This document shows, in pieces, positions 7,683 through 16,605 of a stretch of DNA of 64,000 nucleotides. This stretch comes from Porticoccaceae bacterium (GTDB taxonomy: Bacteria; Pseudomonadota; Gammaproteobacteria; Pseudomonadales; Porticoccaceae). The stretch spans positions 62,001 through 126,000 of the forward strand of contig JAGPUQ010000004.1 of assembly GCA_018069525.1 (NCBI GenBank), given 5' to 3'. The notes under the pieces were generated by a model, which did not search any database, had not been told where the DNA came from, and saw only the letters and a list, made by a program, of their open reading frames with translations. Both the position numbers and the translations under genes were made by a program. Position 1 is the stretch's first letter, and each line of letters starts with the position of its first letter.

Positions 7683-10436
7683 ATGACTGCTACAACTCCG
7701 TCTGAAAAATCGTCCACTACCGGGCCCCTGGTATTGGTAGATGGTTCCTCGTATTTATATCGAGCCTTCCACGCCTTACCGCCGCTGGAGACATCCAAAG
7801 GCCAGCCCACGGGTGCGGTAAAGGGGGTGATTGCGATGCTGCGCCGCATGGTGAAGGATTACCCGGACAGCGTGGTGACCGTGGTGTTCGATGCCAAAGG
7901 CAAAACCTTCCGCGATGAGCTTTACGCTGAATACAAATCTCATCGGCCACCGATGCCTGACGATTTACGCACGCAAATTCAACCGATTCACGACATTGTG
8001 CGAGCCATGGGTTTACCGCTAGTCATCGTCGAGGGTGTAGAGGCGGACGACGTGATTGGCACCCTGGCGGTTTATACCAGTGGCAAGGGCGGCAAAGTGG
8101 TGATTTCCACCGGTGATAAAGATATGGCGCAGTTGGTGGATGAGCGCGTCACGCTGGTGAATACCATGACGGACACCGTACTGGACCCCGCGGGAGTGAA
8201 GGATAAGTTCGGGGTGCCGCCGGAACTGATTATTGATTACCTCGCTTTAGTGGGCGACAAATCCGACAACATTCCCGGTGTTGCGGGAGTGGGTGAAAAG
8301 ACGGCACTGGCGCTGCTCAACGGCCTGGGCGATATGGACGCGATTTACGCCGATCTTGAAAAAGTGCGAGAGCTGGAGTTTCGCGGCGCGAAAAAAATGC
8401 CGGAAAAACTCGCTGAACATAAAGACGATGGTTTCCTGTCTCGCACGCTCGCCACCATCAAACTGGATGTGGAGCTGGATTTCGGCATCGACGATCTTGA
8501 TATGGGGACACCCGACACCGCGCAGTTGCGGAGTTTGTACCAGGAGATGGAGTTTAGAGGCTGGACGGACGAGCTAGGTTCTAGTGAAACCGCTGCGGCA
8601 CCCTCTGTAGCCGCCGCCGAAACCATCGAAAAACATTACCAAACCGTGCTGGAAATTGCCGAGTTTGAGGTCTGGCTTGAGCGCTTAAGCAAAGCTGAGT
8701 TATTCGCCTTCGACACCGAGACCACCAGCCTCGATTATATGCAGGCCGAATTGGTGGGTCTGTCGTTTGCCATTGAGCCGGGCGAAGCCGCCTATGTGCC
8801 ACTGGCTCACGATTATTTGGGTGCGCCCGCCCAGCTTGATCGCAACTGGGTGCTTGGCCGCCTAAAGCCGCTGCTGGAAGATCAGGCGCTGCGCAAGGTT
8901 GGGCAAAATCTGAAATACGATACCAATGTGCTGGCCCGTTACGACATAGCGTTACGCGGCGTGACCTACGACACCATGCTGGAGTCCTACGTGCTCGACT
9001 CCGTCGGTTCCCGCCACGATATGGATACCCTGGCGCTAAAACACCTGGGTGTAAGTACCATCCACTTTAAAGACATTGCCGGTAAGGGAGCGGGTCAGCT
9101 TACTTTTAATCAAATCGAGCTAGAGCAAGCCGCTCCCTATGCCGCAGAAGATGCCGACGTGACATTGCGGCTGCATCAGGCTTTGTGGCCCAGGCTGGAG
9201 GCCGAACCAACCTTGAAGTCGGTATTTGAGGCCATTGAGATACCCCTGATGCCGGTTATTTCCCGTATCGAACGCAATGGCGTGCGGGTGGATTCGGCCT
9301 TGCTAGGCAAGCACAGCGAAGAGCTGGGCGCACGCATTATCGATATCGAACGCAGCGTTCACGAGCTGGCGGGCGAGCCTTTTAATCTGGGTTCGCCAAA
9401 GCAGCTGGGCGTAATTCTGTTTGAAAAACTCGGTTTGCCGATTATCAAAAAGACGCCGAAGGGCCAGCCCTCGACGGCGGAAGAAGTGATGCAAGAACTC
9501 GCACTCGACTACCCACTACCCAAACAGGTGTTGGAATATCGCAGCCTGAGCAAGCTGAAATCGACCTACAGCGACAAGCTGCCGACTATGGTTGATCCGG
9601 ATAGCGGGCGGATACACACCTCTTATCACCAGGCGGTAACGGCCACCGGGCGCCTGTCGTCCTCCGATCCCAATCTGCAAAACATCCCCATACGCACGGA
9701 AGAGGGGCGGCGTATCCGCCAGGCCTTTATTGCTGGGCAGGGCAACAAACTAATCGCGGCGGATTACTCCCAAATTGAATTGCGCATCATGGCCCACCTT
9801 TCCGGAGATAAGGGTTTGTGCCGCGCCTTCGCCGAAGGTCTGGACGTGCACCGGGCCACGGCAGCGGAGGTCTTTGGTGTGACTCTGGAGGAGGTGACGA
9901 ACGACCAGCGTCGCAACGCCAAGGCGATAAACTTCGGTTTGATCTACGGCATGTCTGCCTTTGGCCTGGGGCGGCAACTCAATTTGGGTCGCAACCAGGC
10001 GCAGGAATACATCGACCTCTACTTTGCGCGCTACCCTGGGGTTAAAGACTATATGGAATCCACTCGCGAGAGCGCGGCGGAGCAGGGCTATGTGGAAACC
10101 CTGTTTGGGCGGCGACTGTACTTGCCAGAAATTAATGCCCGCAACGGCATGCGTCGCCAGGCTGCCGAGCGCACCGCGATCAACGCGCCGATGCAGGGTA
10201 CAGCGGCAGACATTATCAAGCGGGCGATGATTGCGGTGGACCAATGGCTCGCAGAGAGTGACCTGGATGCCAAAATGGTGATGCAGGTACACGATGAGCT
10301 GGTGCTGGAAGTGCCGGAGGCGGAAGTGGACGAGGTAGCGGCAACCCTGGCTACACTCATGTCATCGGCTGCGGAGCTGGTGGTGCCCTTACTGGTTGAT
10401 GTCGGGGTGGGCGACAACTGGGATCAGGCGCACTGA
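7683..10436 (+). CDS. polA: DNA polymerase I
   Basis: A 917-residue full-length family A polymerase used in Okazaki fragment maturation and excision repair. The 5' nuclease domain (about residues 1-310) shows [21 protein letters not shown] and [18 protein letters not shown]. The 3'-5' proofreading domain keeps its acidic residues ([26 protein letters not shown]), so it should be active. Polymerase motifs are A ([16 protein letters not shown]), B ([20 protein letters not shown]) and C ([13 protein letters not shown]). The ATG at 7683 follows GAGAGAGA. It is followed by the non-coding gap that in related bacteria encodes Spot 42 or ErsA. Confidence 0.98.
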   Translation: MTATTPSEKSSTTGPLVLVDGSSYLYRAFHALPPLETSKGQPTGAVKGVIAMLRRMVKDYPDSVVTVVFDAKGKTFRDELYAEYKSHRPPMPDDLRTQIQPIHDIVRAMGLPLVIVEGVEADDVIGTLAVYTSGKGGKVVISTGDKDMAQLVDERVTLVNTMTDTVLDPAGVKDKFGVPPELIIDYLALVGDKSDNIPGVAGVGEKTALALLNGLGDMDAIYADLEKVRELEFRGAKKMPEKLAEHKDDGFLSRTLATIKLDVELDFGIDDLDMGTPDTAQLRSLYQEMEFRGWTDELGSSETAAAPSVAAAETIEKHYQTVLEIAEFEVWLERLSKAELFAFDTETTSLDYMQAELVGLSFAIEPGEAAYVPLAHDYLGAPAQLDRNWVLGRLKPLLEDQALRKVGQNLKYDTNVLARYDIALRGVTYDTMLESYVLDSVGSRHDMDTLALKHLGVSTIHFKDIAGKGAGQLTFNQIELEQAAPYAAEDADVTLRLHQALWPRLEAEPTLKSVFEAIEIPLMPVISRIERNGVRVDSALLGKHSEELGARIIDIERSVHELAGEPFNLGSPKQLGVILFEKLGLPIIKKTPKGQPSTAEEVMQELALDYPLPKQVLEYRSLSKLKSTYSDKLPTMVDPDSGRIHTSYHQAVTATGRLSSSDPNLQNIPIRTEEGRRIRQAFIAGQGNKLIAADYSQIELRIMAHLSGDKGLCRAFAEGLDVHRATAAEVFGVTLEEVTNDQRRNAKAINFGLIYGMSAFGLGRQLNLGRNQAQEYIDLYFARYPGVKDYMESTRESAAEQGYVETLFGRRLYLPEINARNGMRRQAAERTAINAPMQGTAADIIKRAMIAVDQWLAESDLDAKMVMQVHDELVLEVPEAEVDEVAATLATLMSSAAELVVPLLVDVGVGDNWDQAH

Positions 10437-10575
10437 CCGGGATATTGACTTGGACGCTGACCTGAATAAAGACACGGGTACTTATAGCCTAAACCTATTC
10501 AGATGAGCCTTATGTTAAATTGAGATGGAGGGAAACGAGGACAGAGCGCAAAGTTTTGCTGGAAATTTAAAAATT

Positions 10576-10604
10576 GTGAACTATTCTCAAGTACCCCAGT
10601 CATA
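10576..10604 (+). promoter_or_regulatory. Possible sigma-E (AlgU)-type promoter of the polA-engB small RNA
   Basis: TGAACTA (10577-10583), 16 bases, then TCATA (10600-10604) resembles the sigma-E consensus GGAACTT - N15-16 - TCnnA. An alternative sigma-70 element, TATAGT (10626-10631), lies further down but without a convincing -35. Only one of the two is likely to be used. Confidence 0.35.
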
Positions 10605-10637
10605 GTTAGCGTAAGTTGTATTACTTATAGTTTTGAA

Positions 10638-10728
10638 GTCTTACTACTTTGAGCTGACCAGGTACCCTCCCCCTCTAGGTGTGGCCTGGTTTAATACCTT
10701 ACCGGTGCCAAGTGCACCGGTTTTTTTT
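10638..10728 (+). ncRNA. Candidate small RNA in the polA-engB gap (Spot 42/ErsA position)
   Basis: The 339-base gap between polA and engB has no convincing reading frame on either strand. It ends in a very strong intrinsic terminator (10701-10728) that is far from the polA stop and convergent with engB. Upstream of it a second hairpin pairs ACCAGG (10657-10662) with CCTGGT (10685-10690) and displays a C-rich loop (CCCTCCCCCTC), the kind of seed that pairs with Shine-Dalgarno sequences. In enterobacteria this locus encodes Spot 42 and in Pseudomonas ErsA. The 5' end is set about 7 bases after a TATAGT element and could be about 28 bases earlier if the sigma-E-like promoter is used. Confidence 0.6.
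10701..10728 (+). terminator. Intrinsic terminator of the polA-engB small RNA
   Basis: ACCGGTGC (10701-10708) pairs perfectly with GCACCGGT (10714-10721) around the loop CAAGT and is followed by eight T residues (10721-10728). The strand and the U-tract point to plus-strand transcripts. Confidence 0.85.
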
Positions 10729-10775
10729 GCTTTTTTTTTACGTTTACTGGTTGCTGCATCCGCTTTTGAACGCGC

Positions 10776-11414
10776 TCAATTCTGGTGTTCAGGAGATTCG
10801 GGCACGACGGGCTGTAACCAGCCCATTAACGTAGCTTCGAGCTCCGGTAGGCCGACCTTTTTTAGCGATGAAAAGGTCTGTATTGATACCATGTCGCCGT
10901 ATCCGGCGTCCGCCAGGTGTTTTTTTACCCCCAGCAGGCTGGCTTGCGCCGGGCCACGTTTAAGCTTGTCGGCCTTGGTTAGCAGCAGGTGGACGGGTAG
11001 CTCAGCTGTCATCGCCCATTCCACCATATGCCAGTCGAACTCCTGCAAGGGGTGACGAATATCCATGAGTAACACCAGTCCCGCCAGCGACTGCCGGTCG
11101 CGGAGGTACTCAGCTAAATGCCGATCCCACTCGGCTTTCATCGCCTTGGGCACTTTGGCATAACCGTAGCCGGGCAAATCGACTAGCCGGGTATCGGGGC
11201 TCAGTGTAAAAAAATTGATCAGGCGCGTGCGCCCCGGCGTTTTACTGGTGCGCGCCAGCTTGCCCTGGCGGGTCAGCGTATTGATGGCGCTGGATTTACC
11301 CGCGTTGGAGCGTCCGGCAAAAGCGACTTCTACGCCGGTATCCGCAGGGCATTCGGCCAGCGAAGGCGCACTTTTGAAAAACGCAGCTTGGTGAAAAGGG
11401 GTGGCGTTAGTCAC
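10776..11414 (-). CDS. engB: Ribosome biogenesis GTP-binding protein EngB (YihA/YsxC)
   Basis: A 212-residue Era-like GTPase needed for assembly of the large ribosomal subunit. G1 is [10 protein letters not shown]2 region [13 protein letters not shown]3 [10 protein letters not shown] and G4 TKAD. The start codon is GTG at 11414. It faces polA across the small-RNA locus and diverges from cytochrome c4, the same arrangement as in Pseudomonas. Confidence 0.95.
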   Translation of the reverse strand: MTNATPFHQAAFFKSAPSLAECPADTGVEVAFAGRSNAGKSSAINTLTRQGKLARTSKTPGRTRLINFFTLSPDTRLVDLPGYGYAKVPKAMKAEWDRHLAEYLRDRQSLAGLVLLMDIRHPLQEFDWHMVEWAMTAELPVHLLLTKADKLKRGPAQASLLGVKKHLADAGYGDMVSIQTFSSLKKVGLPELEATLMGWLQPVVPESPEHQN

Positions 11415-11475
11415 GCGTAGGTATCTCGTTTTAGTGGGATTGGGAAGCGGAATCTCATACCGGAAGCTATATCGA

Positions 11476-11504
11476 TTAGCTCGTGATCTGGATTAGTATA
11501 TAAT
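11476..11504 (+). promoter_or_regulatory. Possible promoter of the cytochrome c4 gene
   Basis: A perfect -10 TATAAT lies at 11499-11504. The -35 at 17-base spacing (TTAGCT, 11476-11481) is weak. It would give a leader of about 165 bases before the ATG at 11677. It lies in the 262-base divergent spacer with engB, which has no other gene. Confidence 0.45.
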
Positions 11505-11676
11505 GCGCTGTCGATTTAGCCGGTGGATTTCAGGGCTCACAGTGTAGCTAAACTGCGGCTTTCATACACCTCGGACTTACTCGCGGCCCAGACTTAGAGC
11601 CAAAACGACACGCTATCGTCAAAAAATGCGAATCAAACGCAGAACTGCAGCAAAGAACCAAAGTAAGGATCAAACC

Positions 11677-12315
11677 ATGAGAACAATGATTGTTGCCTTA
11701 ACCGGCATCGCAGCATTAATGCTGTTTCAGCCCACGCTAGCCGCCGGTGATGCCGACGCGGGTAAAGGTAAAGCTGCCGCCTGTGCCGCCTGTCATGGCA
11801 GCGATGGCAATAGCGCCGCGGCGTCGTTCCCCCGCCTGGCAGGTTTGGGTGAAAAATACTTGCTCAAGCAACTCGTCGATATTCAGTCGGGTGATCGACC
11901 GATTGCCGAAATGACCGGCTTGCTGACCGGTTTGAGTGAGCAGGATTTGGCCGATATTGCGGCATTTTACGATGCTCAAACACCAAAGCTTGCCGGTTCC
12001 ATAGACGACGCCAAGTCGCTGACCCTGGGCGAGAGAGTGTATCGCGCGGGCAATTTGAAAACTGGTGTGCCGGCATGTACCGGTTGCCACTCGCCAGCGG
12101 GTCAGGGCAACGCGCCAGCGGGTTATCCGATGTTGGGTGGTCAGCATGCGGACTACCTTGCGAAACAATTACATGCGTTTCGCACCGGTGCTCACGACGA
12201 AGAGGACCCCAGCGCCCGTCAAAATGATGTGTCCAAAGTGATGCGTGGTGTTGCTGCGCAGATGAACGATCAGGAAATCAAAGCCGTTGCTAACTATATC
12301 TCTGGTTTGCATTGA
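11677..12315 (+). CDS. Diheme cytochrome c4
   Basis: A 212-residue precursor with signal peptide (MRTMIVALTGIAALMLF ending at ...LAAG) and two cytochrome c domains. Heme attachment motifs are CAACH (first half) and CTGCH (second half). Cytochrome c4 carries electrons in the periplasm between the bc1 complex and terminal oxidases. The ATG at 11677 is chosen over an upstream in-frame ATG at 11626 because TAAGGA precedes it at good spacing and the signal peptide then begins properly. The stop codon lies inside a 14-bp tandem repeat, and a terminator with a TTCG loop follows. Confidence 0.93.
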   Translation: MRTMIVALTGIAALMLFQPTLAAGDADAGKGKAAACAACHGSDGNSAAASFPRLAGLGEKYLLKQLVDIQSGDRPIAEMTGLLTGLSEQDLADIAAFYDAQTPKLAGSIDDAKSLTLGERVYRAGNLKTGVPACTGCHSPAGQGNAPAGYPMLGGQHADYLAKQLHAFRTGAHDEEDPSARQNDVSKVMRGVAAQMNDQEIKAVANYISGLH

Positions 12316-12345
12316 GGGGTTTGCATTAACAGGCTTGTATAACAG
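12304..12345 (+). repeat. 14-bp tandem repeat x3 across the cytochrome c4 stop codon
   Basis: GGTTTGCATT begins at 12304 and 12318, and a diverged copy GGCTTGTATAA begins at 12332. The spacing is exactly 14 each time. The first copy contains the TGA stop (12313-12315). Confidence 0.6.
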
Positions 12346-12375
12346 TGTGAGACACGCTCCAGGCGTAAGAACTAC

Positions 12376-12402
12376 AAAAAGGCAGCTTCGGCTGTTTTTT
12401 TT
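12376..12402 (+). terminator. Intrinsic terminator after cytochrome c4
   Basis: AAAAAGGCAGC pairs with GCTGTTTTTTT around a TTCG tetraloop, giving a hairpin with two G-U pairs followed by a T-run. It lies about 60 bases after the cytochrome c4 stop. Confidence 0.85.
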
Positions 12403-12504
12403 GTGGCCGTCACTTTATCTTCCCGCGACCTCGTCGAGTCAGGGGCCTGCCGGTAAAGTGTAATTTAAGGTGATTTTGCTATCGATGCCCTTGCAACACG
12501 CCCG

Positions 12505-12532
12505 GGAACCTGAATAATAAGTGGGGTCTATA
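12505..12532 (+). promoter_or_regulatory. Possible sigma-E-type promoter of the dsbA-like gene
   Basis: GGAACCT (12505-12511), 15 bases, then TCTATA (12527-12532) resembles GGAACTT - N15-16 - TCTRA. It lies downstream of the terminator and about 98 bases before the DsbA-like start. A TATACT (12529-12534) overlaps it but has no good -35. The 314-base gap 12316-12629 holds nothing else apart from the repeat and terminator listed. Confidence 0.4.
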
Positions 12533-12629
12533 CTGTGGCCTCAAAAACTGGCATGAAGCTCAAGTTTGCAGCTCAAGCCCACAAACGTTGTCACTCAACA
12601 TACCCGCGACCTTTAAGGATGTAACACTC

Positions 12630-13460
12630 ATGGACCAACTTTTTTCCGGACAGACAGTTCCTGGACAAACAAGCCCTAGCTGGACGTTTCGTCATGCGTT
12701 CAGCGCTGTATTGATAGCACTGTTAATACCGATGGCCGCCTGTCAGGCAGAGCCAGAAGGGGAGGCCGTCACAGCGTCTGCCGTGGCTAAAACCGAGACC
12801 TCCGCGCAAGTGCAAACCGACACCCCCAGTATCAAAACGCCGTCCGCGCCTGCACGAAAAATTGATTACCAGGCGGGCAAACATTACATTGTTCTGGACA
12901 ATCCGGTGACAACGGTTGACGCCAAGCGCGTCGAAGTCAACGAAGTATTTTGGTATGGCTGTCATCACTGTTTTGTTTTTGAACCCCTGGTGGCAACCTG
13001 GTCGGAGAGTATTGCCGACGATACGGTGTTGGTAAAAACCCCGGCTAATTGGCATGTCAATATGGAGCTACACGCGCGCGCATTTTATACCGCCAAGGCG
13101 CTTAAGGTGCTTGATAAAGTACACGAAGCTATTTTTGAAGCCATGAATGTAAAAAAACAAAAACTCGATAAAGAAAAAACCATCGAAGCTTTATTTGTTA
13201 AATACGGGGAAGTCGATCCGGAAAAATTTCGTAAAACCTTTAATTCTTTTGGTGTGAACAGCGCGGTCAGGCAAGCCGATTCTCGCCAGCGCGCTTACCA
13301 AATCACTGGCACGCCCGAAATGATAGTGAACGGCAAGTATCGAATAACCGCAGCAATGGCTGGTGGTCATCTAGGTATGCTCGCAGTCGTTGACCATTTG
13401 GTTGAAAAAGAACGGGTTGCGCTACAGCTTGCAAGGGAAGAAGCCGCAGCAGAGGAATAA
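12630..13460 (+). CDS. DsbA-type thiol:disulfide oxidoreductase, probable lipoprotein
   Basis: A 276-residue thioredoxin-fold protein. The active site is in FWYGCHHCFVFEP, a CxxC of type CHHC, and the cis-proline loop is probably GTPEMIVNGKY near residue 225. This matches DsbA proteins, which oxidise cysteines of exported proteins. The ATG at 12630, preceded by TAAGGA, is preferred to the TTG at 12588. The signal sequence ends LLIPMAACQAE, which looks like a lipobox, and is followed by a low-complexity linker of about 45 residues before the catalytic domain. Membrane anchoring is unusual for DsbA. Cytochrome c4 followed by dsbA is the Pseudomonas gene order. Confidence 0.88.
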   Translation: MDQLFSGQTVPGQTSPSWTFRHAFSAVLIALLIPMAACQAEPEGEAVTASAVAKTETSAQVQTDTPSIKTPSAPARKIDYQAGKHYIVLDNPVTTVDAKRVEVNEVFWYGCHHCFVFEPLVATWSESIADDTVLVKTPANWHVNMELHARAFYTAKALKVLDKVHEAIFEAMNVKKQKLDKEKTIEALFVKYGEVDPEKFRKTFNSFGVNSAVRQADSRQRAYQITGTPEMIVNGKYRITAAMAGGHLGMLAVVDHLVEKERVALQLAREEAAAEE

Positions 13461-13517
13461 CAAGCAGACTGAGAGCCCGATGAATAATCATTCGTCTTTA
13501 CTGATCAAGGAGATCGG

Positions 13518-15260
13518 GTGAGCAAACCCTGGCTGGAGCACTACCCGCCCGGGATACCACACACGATCGCACCCAGCCCATTTGCTTCGCTGGCCGAGTT
13601 TTTCGACGACGCCTGTGTCGATGGGGCCGCGCTACCGGCCTATACTAATTTTGGCGTAACCATGAGTTATGCCCAGTTGCATCAACGGGCCCGAGCGTTT
13701 GCGAATTACCTGCGTGACGATGCGGGCCTACAAACCGGCGACCGCGTCGCGCTGATGATGCCCAACCTCCTGCAGTACCCCGTCGCGCTTTTTGGCACCC
13801 TGCTGGCGGGCATGACCGTAGTCAATACTAATCCCCTGTATACCGCGCCAGAGTTGCGCCACCAACTTAGCGATTCAGGCGCTAAGGCCATTGTGGCGGT
13901 GGAAAACTATGCCTCGGTGCTTGCGGAAATCCGCGATCAACTTCCCCTTAAAGCCATTGTGCTGACGGGCATAGGAGACCTGTTAGGCCCGGTGAAGGGC
14001 TTGGCGATTAATGTCGCGGTTAAATATATTAAAAAGCAGGTTCCCAGCTATGACTTGCCGGATGCCGTGTCATTTAAACAAGCCCTGGCAATGGGTACCG
14101 CGAAGGCATTTAAGCCGGTCGCGTTAGCGAGTGATGACTTAGCTTTTTTGCAATATACCGGCGGTACCACCGGCGTGGCTAAAGGCGCAATGCTCAGCCA
14201 CGGCAATATACTGGCCAACGTCGAGCAGTCAGCGCAGTGGCTCATGCAGACCGGGGGCGCGGGCAAGAGTCTCGGCATGCGCTGCGAAACCGTGATTACG
14301 GCCTTGCCGCTGTACCATATCTTTTCTTTAACCGCGAACTGCCTCGCGTTTTTAAAATTGCGCGGCCACAATCTTTTGATTAGCGATCCACGGGATTTGC
14401 CAGGTTTTATCAGTATCCTGAGGAAGAGCAAGTTTAGCTGTATAACCGGCGTCAACACCTTGTTTAACGGCTTACTGAATACCTCGGGTTTCGAGACAAT
14501 CGATTTTTCTGCGCTCAAGCTGAGCCTTGGGGGCGGTATGGCGGTGCAGGAAGACGTCGCCCGACGCTGGAACGAGCGCACGGCTTGCCCATTAACGGAA
14601 GCCTACGGCCTGACCGAAACCAGCCCTGCGGTGACGATGAACCCACTCAATCAAACCGTGTTCAACCACAGTATCGGTATGCCGATATTGTCCACCGACT
14701 GTCGGATTAATCGGGAGGATGGTAGCCCCGCCAGCGTTGGCGACGAGGGCGAGCTTTGGGTAAAAGGACCGCAGGTGATGCAAGGTTACTGGCAGCGACC
14801 CGAAGCCACCGCGAAAATGATTACCGAGGATGGCTGGCTACGCACCGGCGATATTGCGCGCATGGATGAGCGCGGTTATTTTTATTTGGTTGATCGCTTA
14901 AAAGATATAGTGGTGGTCTCGGGGTTTAACGTCTATCCAACGGAAGTCGAGCAGGTGCTGAATAACCATCCGCAGGTGCTTGAGTGCGGCGTCATAGGTG
15001 TACCTGATGAGCGCAGCGGCGAGGCGGTGATGGCGGTGGTGGTGCGCAATGAGCGGGGGCTACACGAAAACGCTCTCAACCAAGACTCTCTCAATCAAGC
15101 TCCTCTCAATCAAGAAGCGCTGCGCAGCTGGGCACGGGAGAGCCTCGCGGCTTACAAAATACCGAAACACATCGAGTTTAGCGATGAGTTACCAAAATCC
15201 AATGTGGGCAAAATTCTGCGCCGGGAACTGGTGGCTCGTCATAACCCCAATGCAGAATAA
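13518..15260 (+). CDS. fadD: Long-chain fatty acid-CoA ligase (FadD-like)
   Basis: A 580-residue AMP-forming acyl-CoA synthetase. It starts at GTG 13518 after AAGGAG. The ATP/AMP motifs are YTGGTTGVAKGAMLSH (about residues 212-227) and YGLTETSPAVT. The C-terminal domain has LKDIVVVSGFNVYPTEVE and the catalytic lysine region PKSNVGKILRREL. It activates fatty acids at the cytoplasmic membrane for beta-oxidation, fitting the several acyl-CoA dehydrogenases in the window. An insertion built from a 15-bp tandem repeat (15073-15117) adds a Leu-Asn-Gln-rich stretch in the C-terminal domain. The substrate chain length cannot be read from sequence. Confidence 0.88.
   Translation: MSKPWLEHYPPGIPHTIAPSPFASLAEFFDDACVDGAALPAYTNFGVTMSYAQLHQRARAFANYLRDDAGLQTGDRVALMMPNLLQYPVALFGTLLAGMTVVNTNPLYTAPELRHQLSDSGAKAIVAVENYASVLAEIRDQLPLKAIVLTGIGDLLGPVKGLAINVAVKYIKKQVPSYDLPDAVSFKQALAMGTAKAFKPVALASDDLAFLQYTGGTTGVAKGAMLSHGNILANVEQSAQWLMQTGGAGKSLGMRCETVITALPLYHIFSLTANCLAFLKLRGHNLLISDPRDLPGFISILRKSKFSCITGVNTLFNGLLNTSGFETIDFSALKLSLGGGMAVQEDVARRWNERTACPLTEAYGLTETSPAVTMNPLNQTVFNHSIGMPILSTDCRINREDGSPASVGDEGELWVKGPQVMQGYWQRPEATAKMITEDGWLRTGDIARMDERGYFYLVDRLKDIVVVSGFNVYPTEVEQVLNNHPQVLECGVIGVPDERSGEAVMAVVVRNERGLHENALNQDSLNQAPLNQEALRSWARESLAAYKIPKHIEFSDELPKSNVGKILRRELVARHNPNAE
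15073..15117 (+). repeat. 15-bp tandem repeat x3 inside fadD
   Basis: CTCTCAAC/CTCTCAAT blocks start at 15073, 15088 and 15103, encoding ALNQD-SLNQA-PLNQE. The period keeps the reading frame. The stretch lies between the two conserved C-terminal motifs of FadD, presumably in a surface loop. Confidence 0.75.
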
Positions 15261-15293
15261 CAAAGCGGCGGCTTCAGGGGCCAGGGTTACTTA

Positions 15294-15806
15294 ATGATCG
15301 GAACTGAATCCTCCAGCGAGGCATCTGCTCGCCCGGCGCCGTCCGACCTTCCAGCAACAGCTTCCTCGGGAAAAACCTTAGAGCGCGCCATCCCTATAGC
15401 CATCGATACCCTGGTAGAGGCCTTGCAGGAGCGCCTCGCACATCATTTGGACTCAAAGCAGTTAGCTGCCTTCGCCCTGGTTTGCGTGCGCTTGCAATGG
15501 CTGTACCGAGCGGATCAAACGCAACAATTTGATCGGATCCGCCACGCGTATGCCGCATTTTCTCCCGACCAGCCCCACGCGGAAAAACCCCTGCAACTAT
15601 CTTCCGGGGACGAGGCGGAAAAATTACGCGTCGTCAAAAATGAACTGGAAGCCTTACTCACTAAAGCCAATTTTACGCAGTTATCGGAAGCTGCACTGAA
15701 TCGGGCGCTTAATAAAACTTCTCCCCACGGCGTTGAGGTCTCCGTCGATATGACGCAGTACGGCGAACTTGCGTTGTGGTACCGGGGCTGGATTCGCAAC
15801 AAGTAA
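15294..15806 (+). CDS. N-terminal part of a DUF3754 (TMEM143-like) protein, ended by an in-frame stop
   Basis: 170 residues from ATG 15294 to TAA 15804-15806. The last visible segment, QYGELALWYRGWIRNK, resembles the region that in DUF3754 proteins runs directly into the membrane-associated core. The reading frame beyond the stop stays open and protein-like (HDVTGKLYIKPITEQVAIY...) for 34 codons and then continues without shift into the ORF at 15909. I therefore read the two ORFs as one gene of 1,296 bases interrupted by a single nonsense codon. The family has no established molecular function. Confidence 0.6.
   Translation: MIGTESSSEASARPAPSDLPATASSGKTLERAIPIAIDTLVEALQERLAHHLDSKQLAAFALVCVRLQWLYRADQTQQFDRIRHAYAAFSPDQPHAEKPLQLSSGDEAEKLRVVKNELEALLTKANFTQLSEAALNRALNKTSPHGVEVSVDMTQYGELALWYRGWIRNK
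15804..15806 (+). other. In-frame TAA interrupting the DUF3754 gene
   Basis: TAA is the only stop between 15294 and 16589 in this frame. A CAA glutamine codon or AAA lysine codon would restore a continuous 431-residue protein. Confidence 0.75.
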
Positions 15807-15908
15807 CACGACGTAACTGGAAAACTTTATATAAAACCCATTACTGAGCAGGTAGCGATTTATCGAAAGCTGTTTTTACTAGTACGAAAGAAAGACGCCG
15901 ATATTAAT

Positions 15909-16589
15909 TTGAATGCCAGCGATCTAAATACTGACGATCAGGATTCAAACTCCATCCCGCCTATACATATTAAATTATTCCGAGATATTCCCTTATCCGA
16001 TCTCGAAATGTTATTTCCCGATAGCAAAGTCCGTATTCGCTTGTTCGATAAAATAAAATTGGGTATTACCGGTGGGGGTGGTACGGTCGCCGGCGCAGCG
16101 ACGACGTTAACTAAACTCGCTGCCGCAGCGGAACCTTTTACCATTATTGTCGCCATCGGTGGCTTTGCTGCAATTTTGTGGCGACAGATCGCCAAAATAT
16201 TTACCCAGCGCAATAAATATTTAATCAACCTGTCGAAACGACTGTATTTTTATAATCTGGATAATAATATGGGCGCGGTGGCGTATCTCGCTGAAATGGC
16301 GCGCGCGGAAGATGTTAAAGAAGCGATGCTCGCCTACAGTTTTTTAATTGAACGAAGTATGGAAGAGGGTATGAGTCGGACGCAGCTGGATGCGTCCATT
16401 GAAGAGTTTTTAAATCAACGTTTTGACTGCCGACTGGATTACGAAGTCGCTGATGGTTTGCGTAAATTAATATTCGATGGCCTGGTGACAGATTCAGCAG
16501 GCGATAGCTTATTTGCAGTCGATCCAGAGCGAGCTAATCAATTACTCGAACAGCGTTGGGAAAAGCTACTTCCTTCAAGCAATCAGTAA
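15909..16589 (+). CDS. C-terminal part of a DUF3754 (TMEM143-like) protein
   Basis: 226 residues if it starts at the TTG at 15909, but no ribosome site precedes that codon, and the frame is the same as that of the ORF ending at 15806. The core motif IHIKLFRDIPLSDLEMLFPDS is typical of DUF3754, followed by two hydrophobic segments (about residues 55-70 and 77-94) and a helical C-terminal region (MGAVAYLAEMARAEDVKEAM). The strong conservation-like look of this half suggests the interruption is recent, or that the stop is a sequencing error. Otherwise the gene is a pseudogene. Confidence 0.6.
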   Translation: MNASDLNTDDQDSNSIPPIHIKLFRDIPLSDLEMLFPDSKVRIRLFDKIKLGITGGGGTVAGAATTLTKLAAAAEPFTIIVAIGGFAAILWRQIAKIFTQRNKYLINLSKRLYFYNLDNNMGAVAYLAEMARAEDVKEAMLAYSFLIERSMEEGMSRTQLDASIEEFLNQRFDCRLDYEVADGLRKLIFDGLVTDSAGDSLFAVDPERANQLLEQRWEKLLPSSNQ

Positions 16590-16605
16590 ACACTTTGATG
16601 GTGGT

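Noticed and set aside
9750-10292. 180-residue minus-strand open frame inside polA
   Set aside because: It lies wholly over the conserved polymerase motifs, so it is a shadow of a constrained coding strand.
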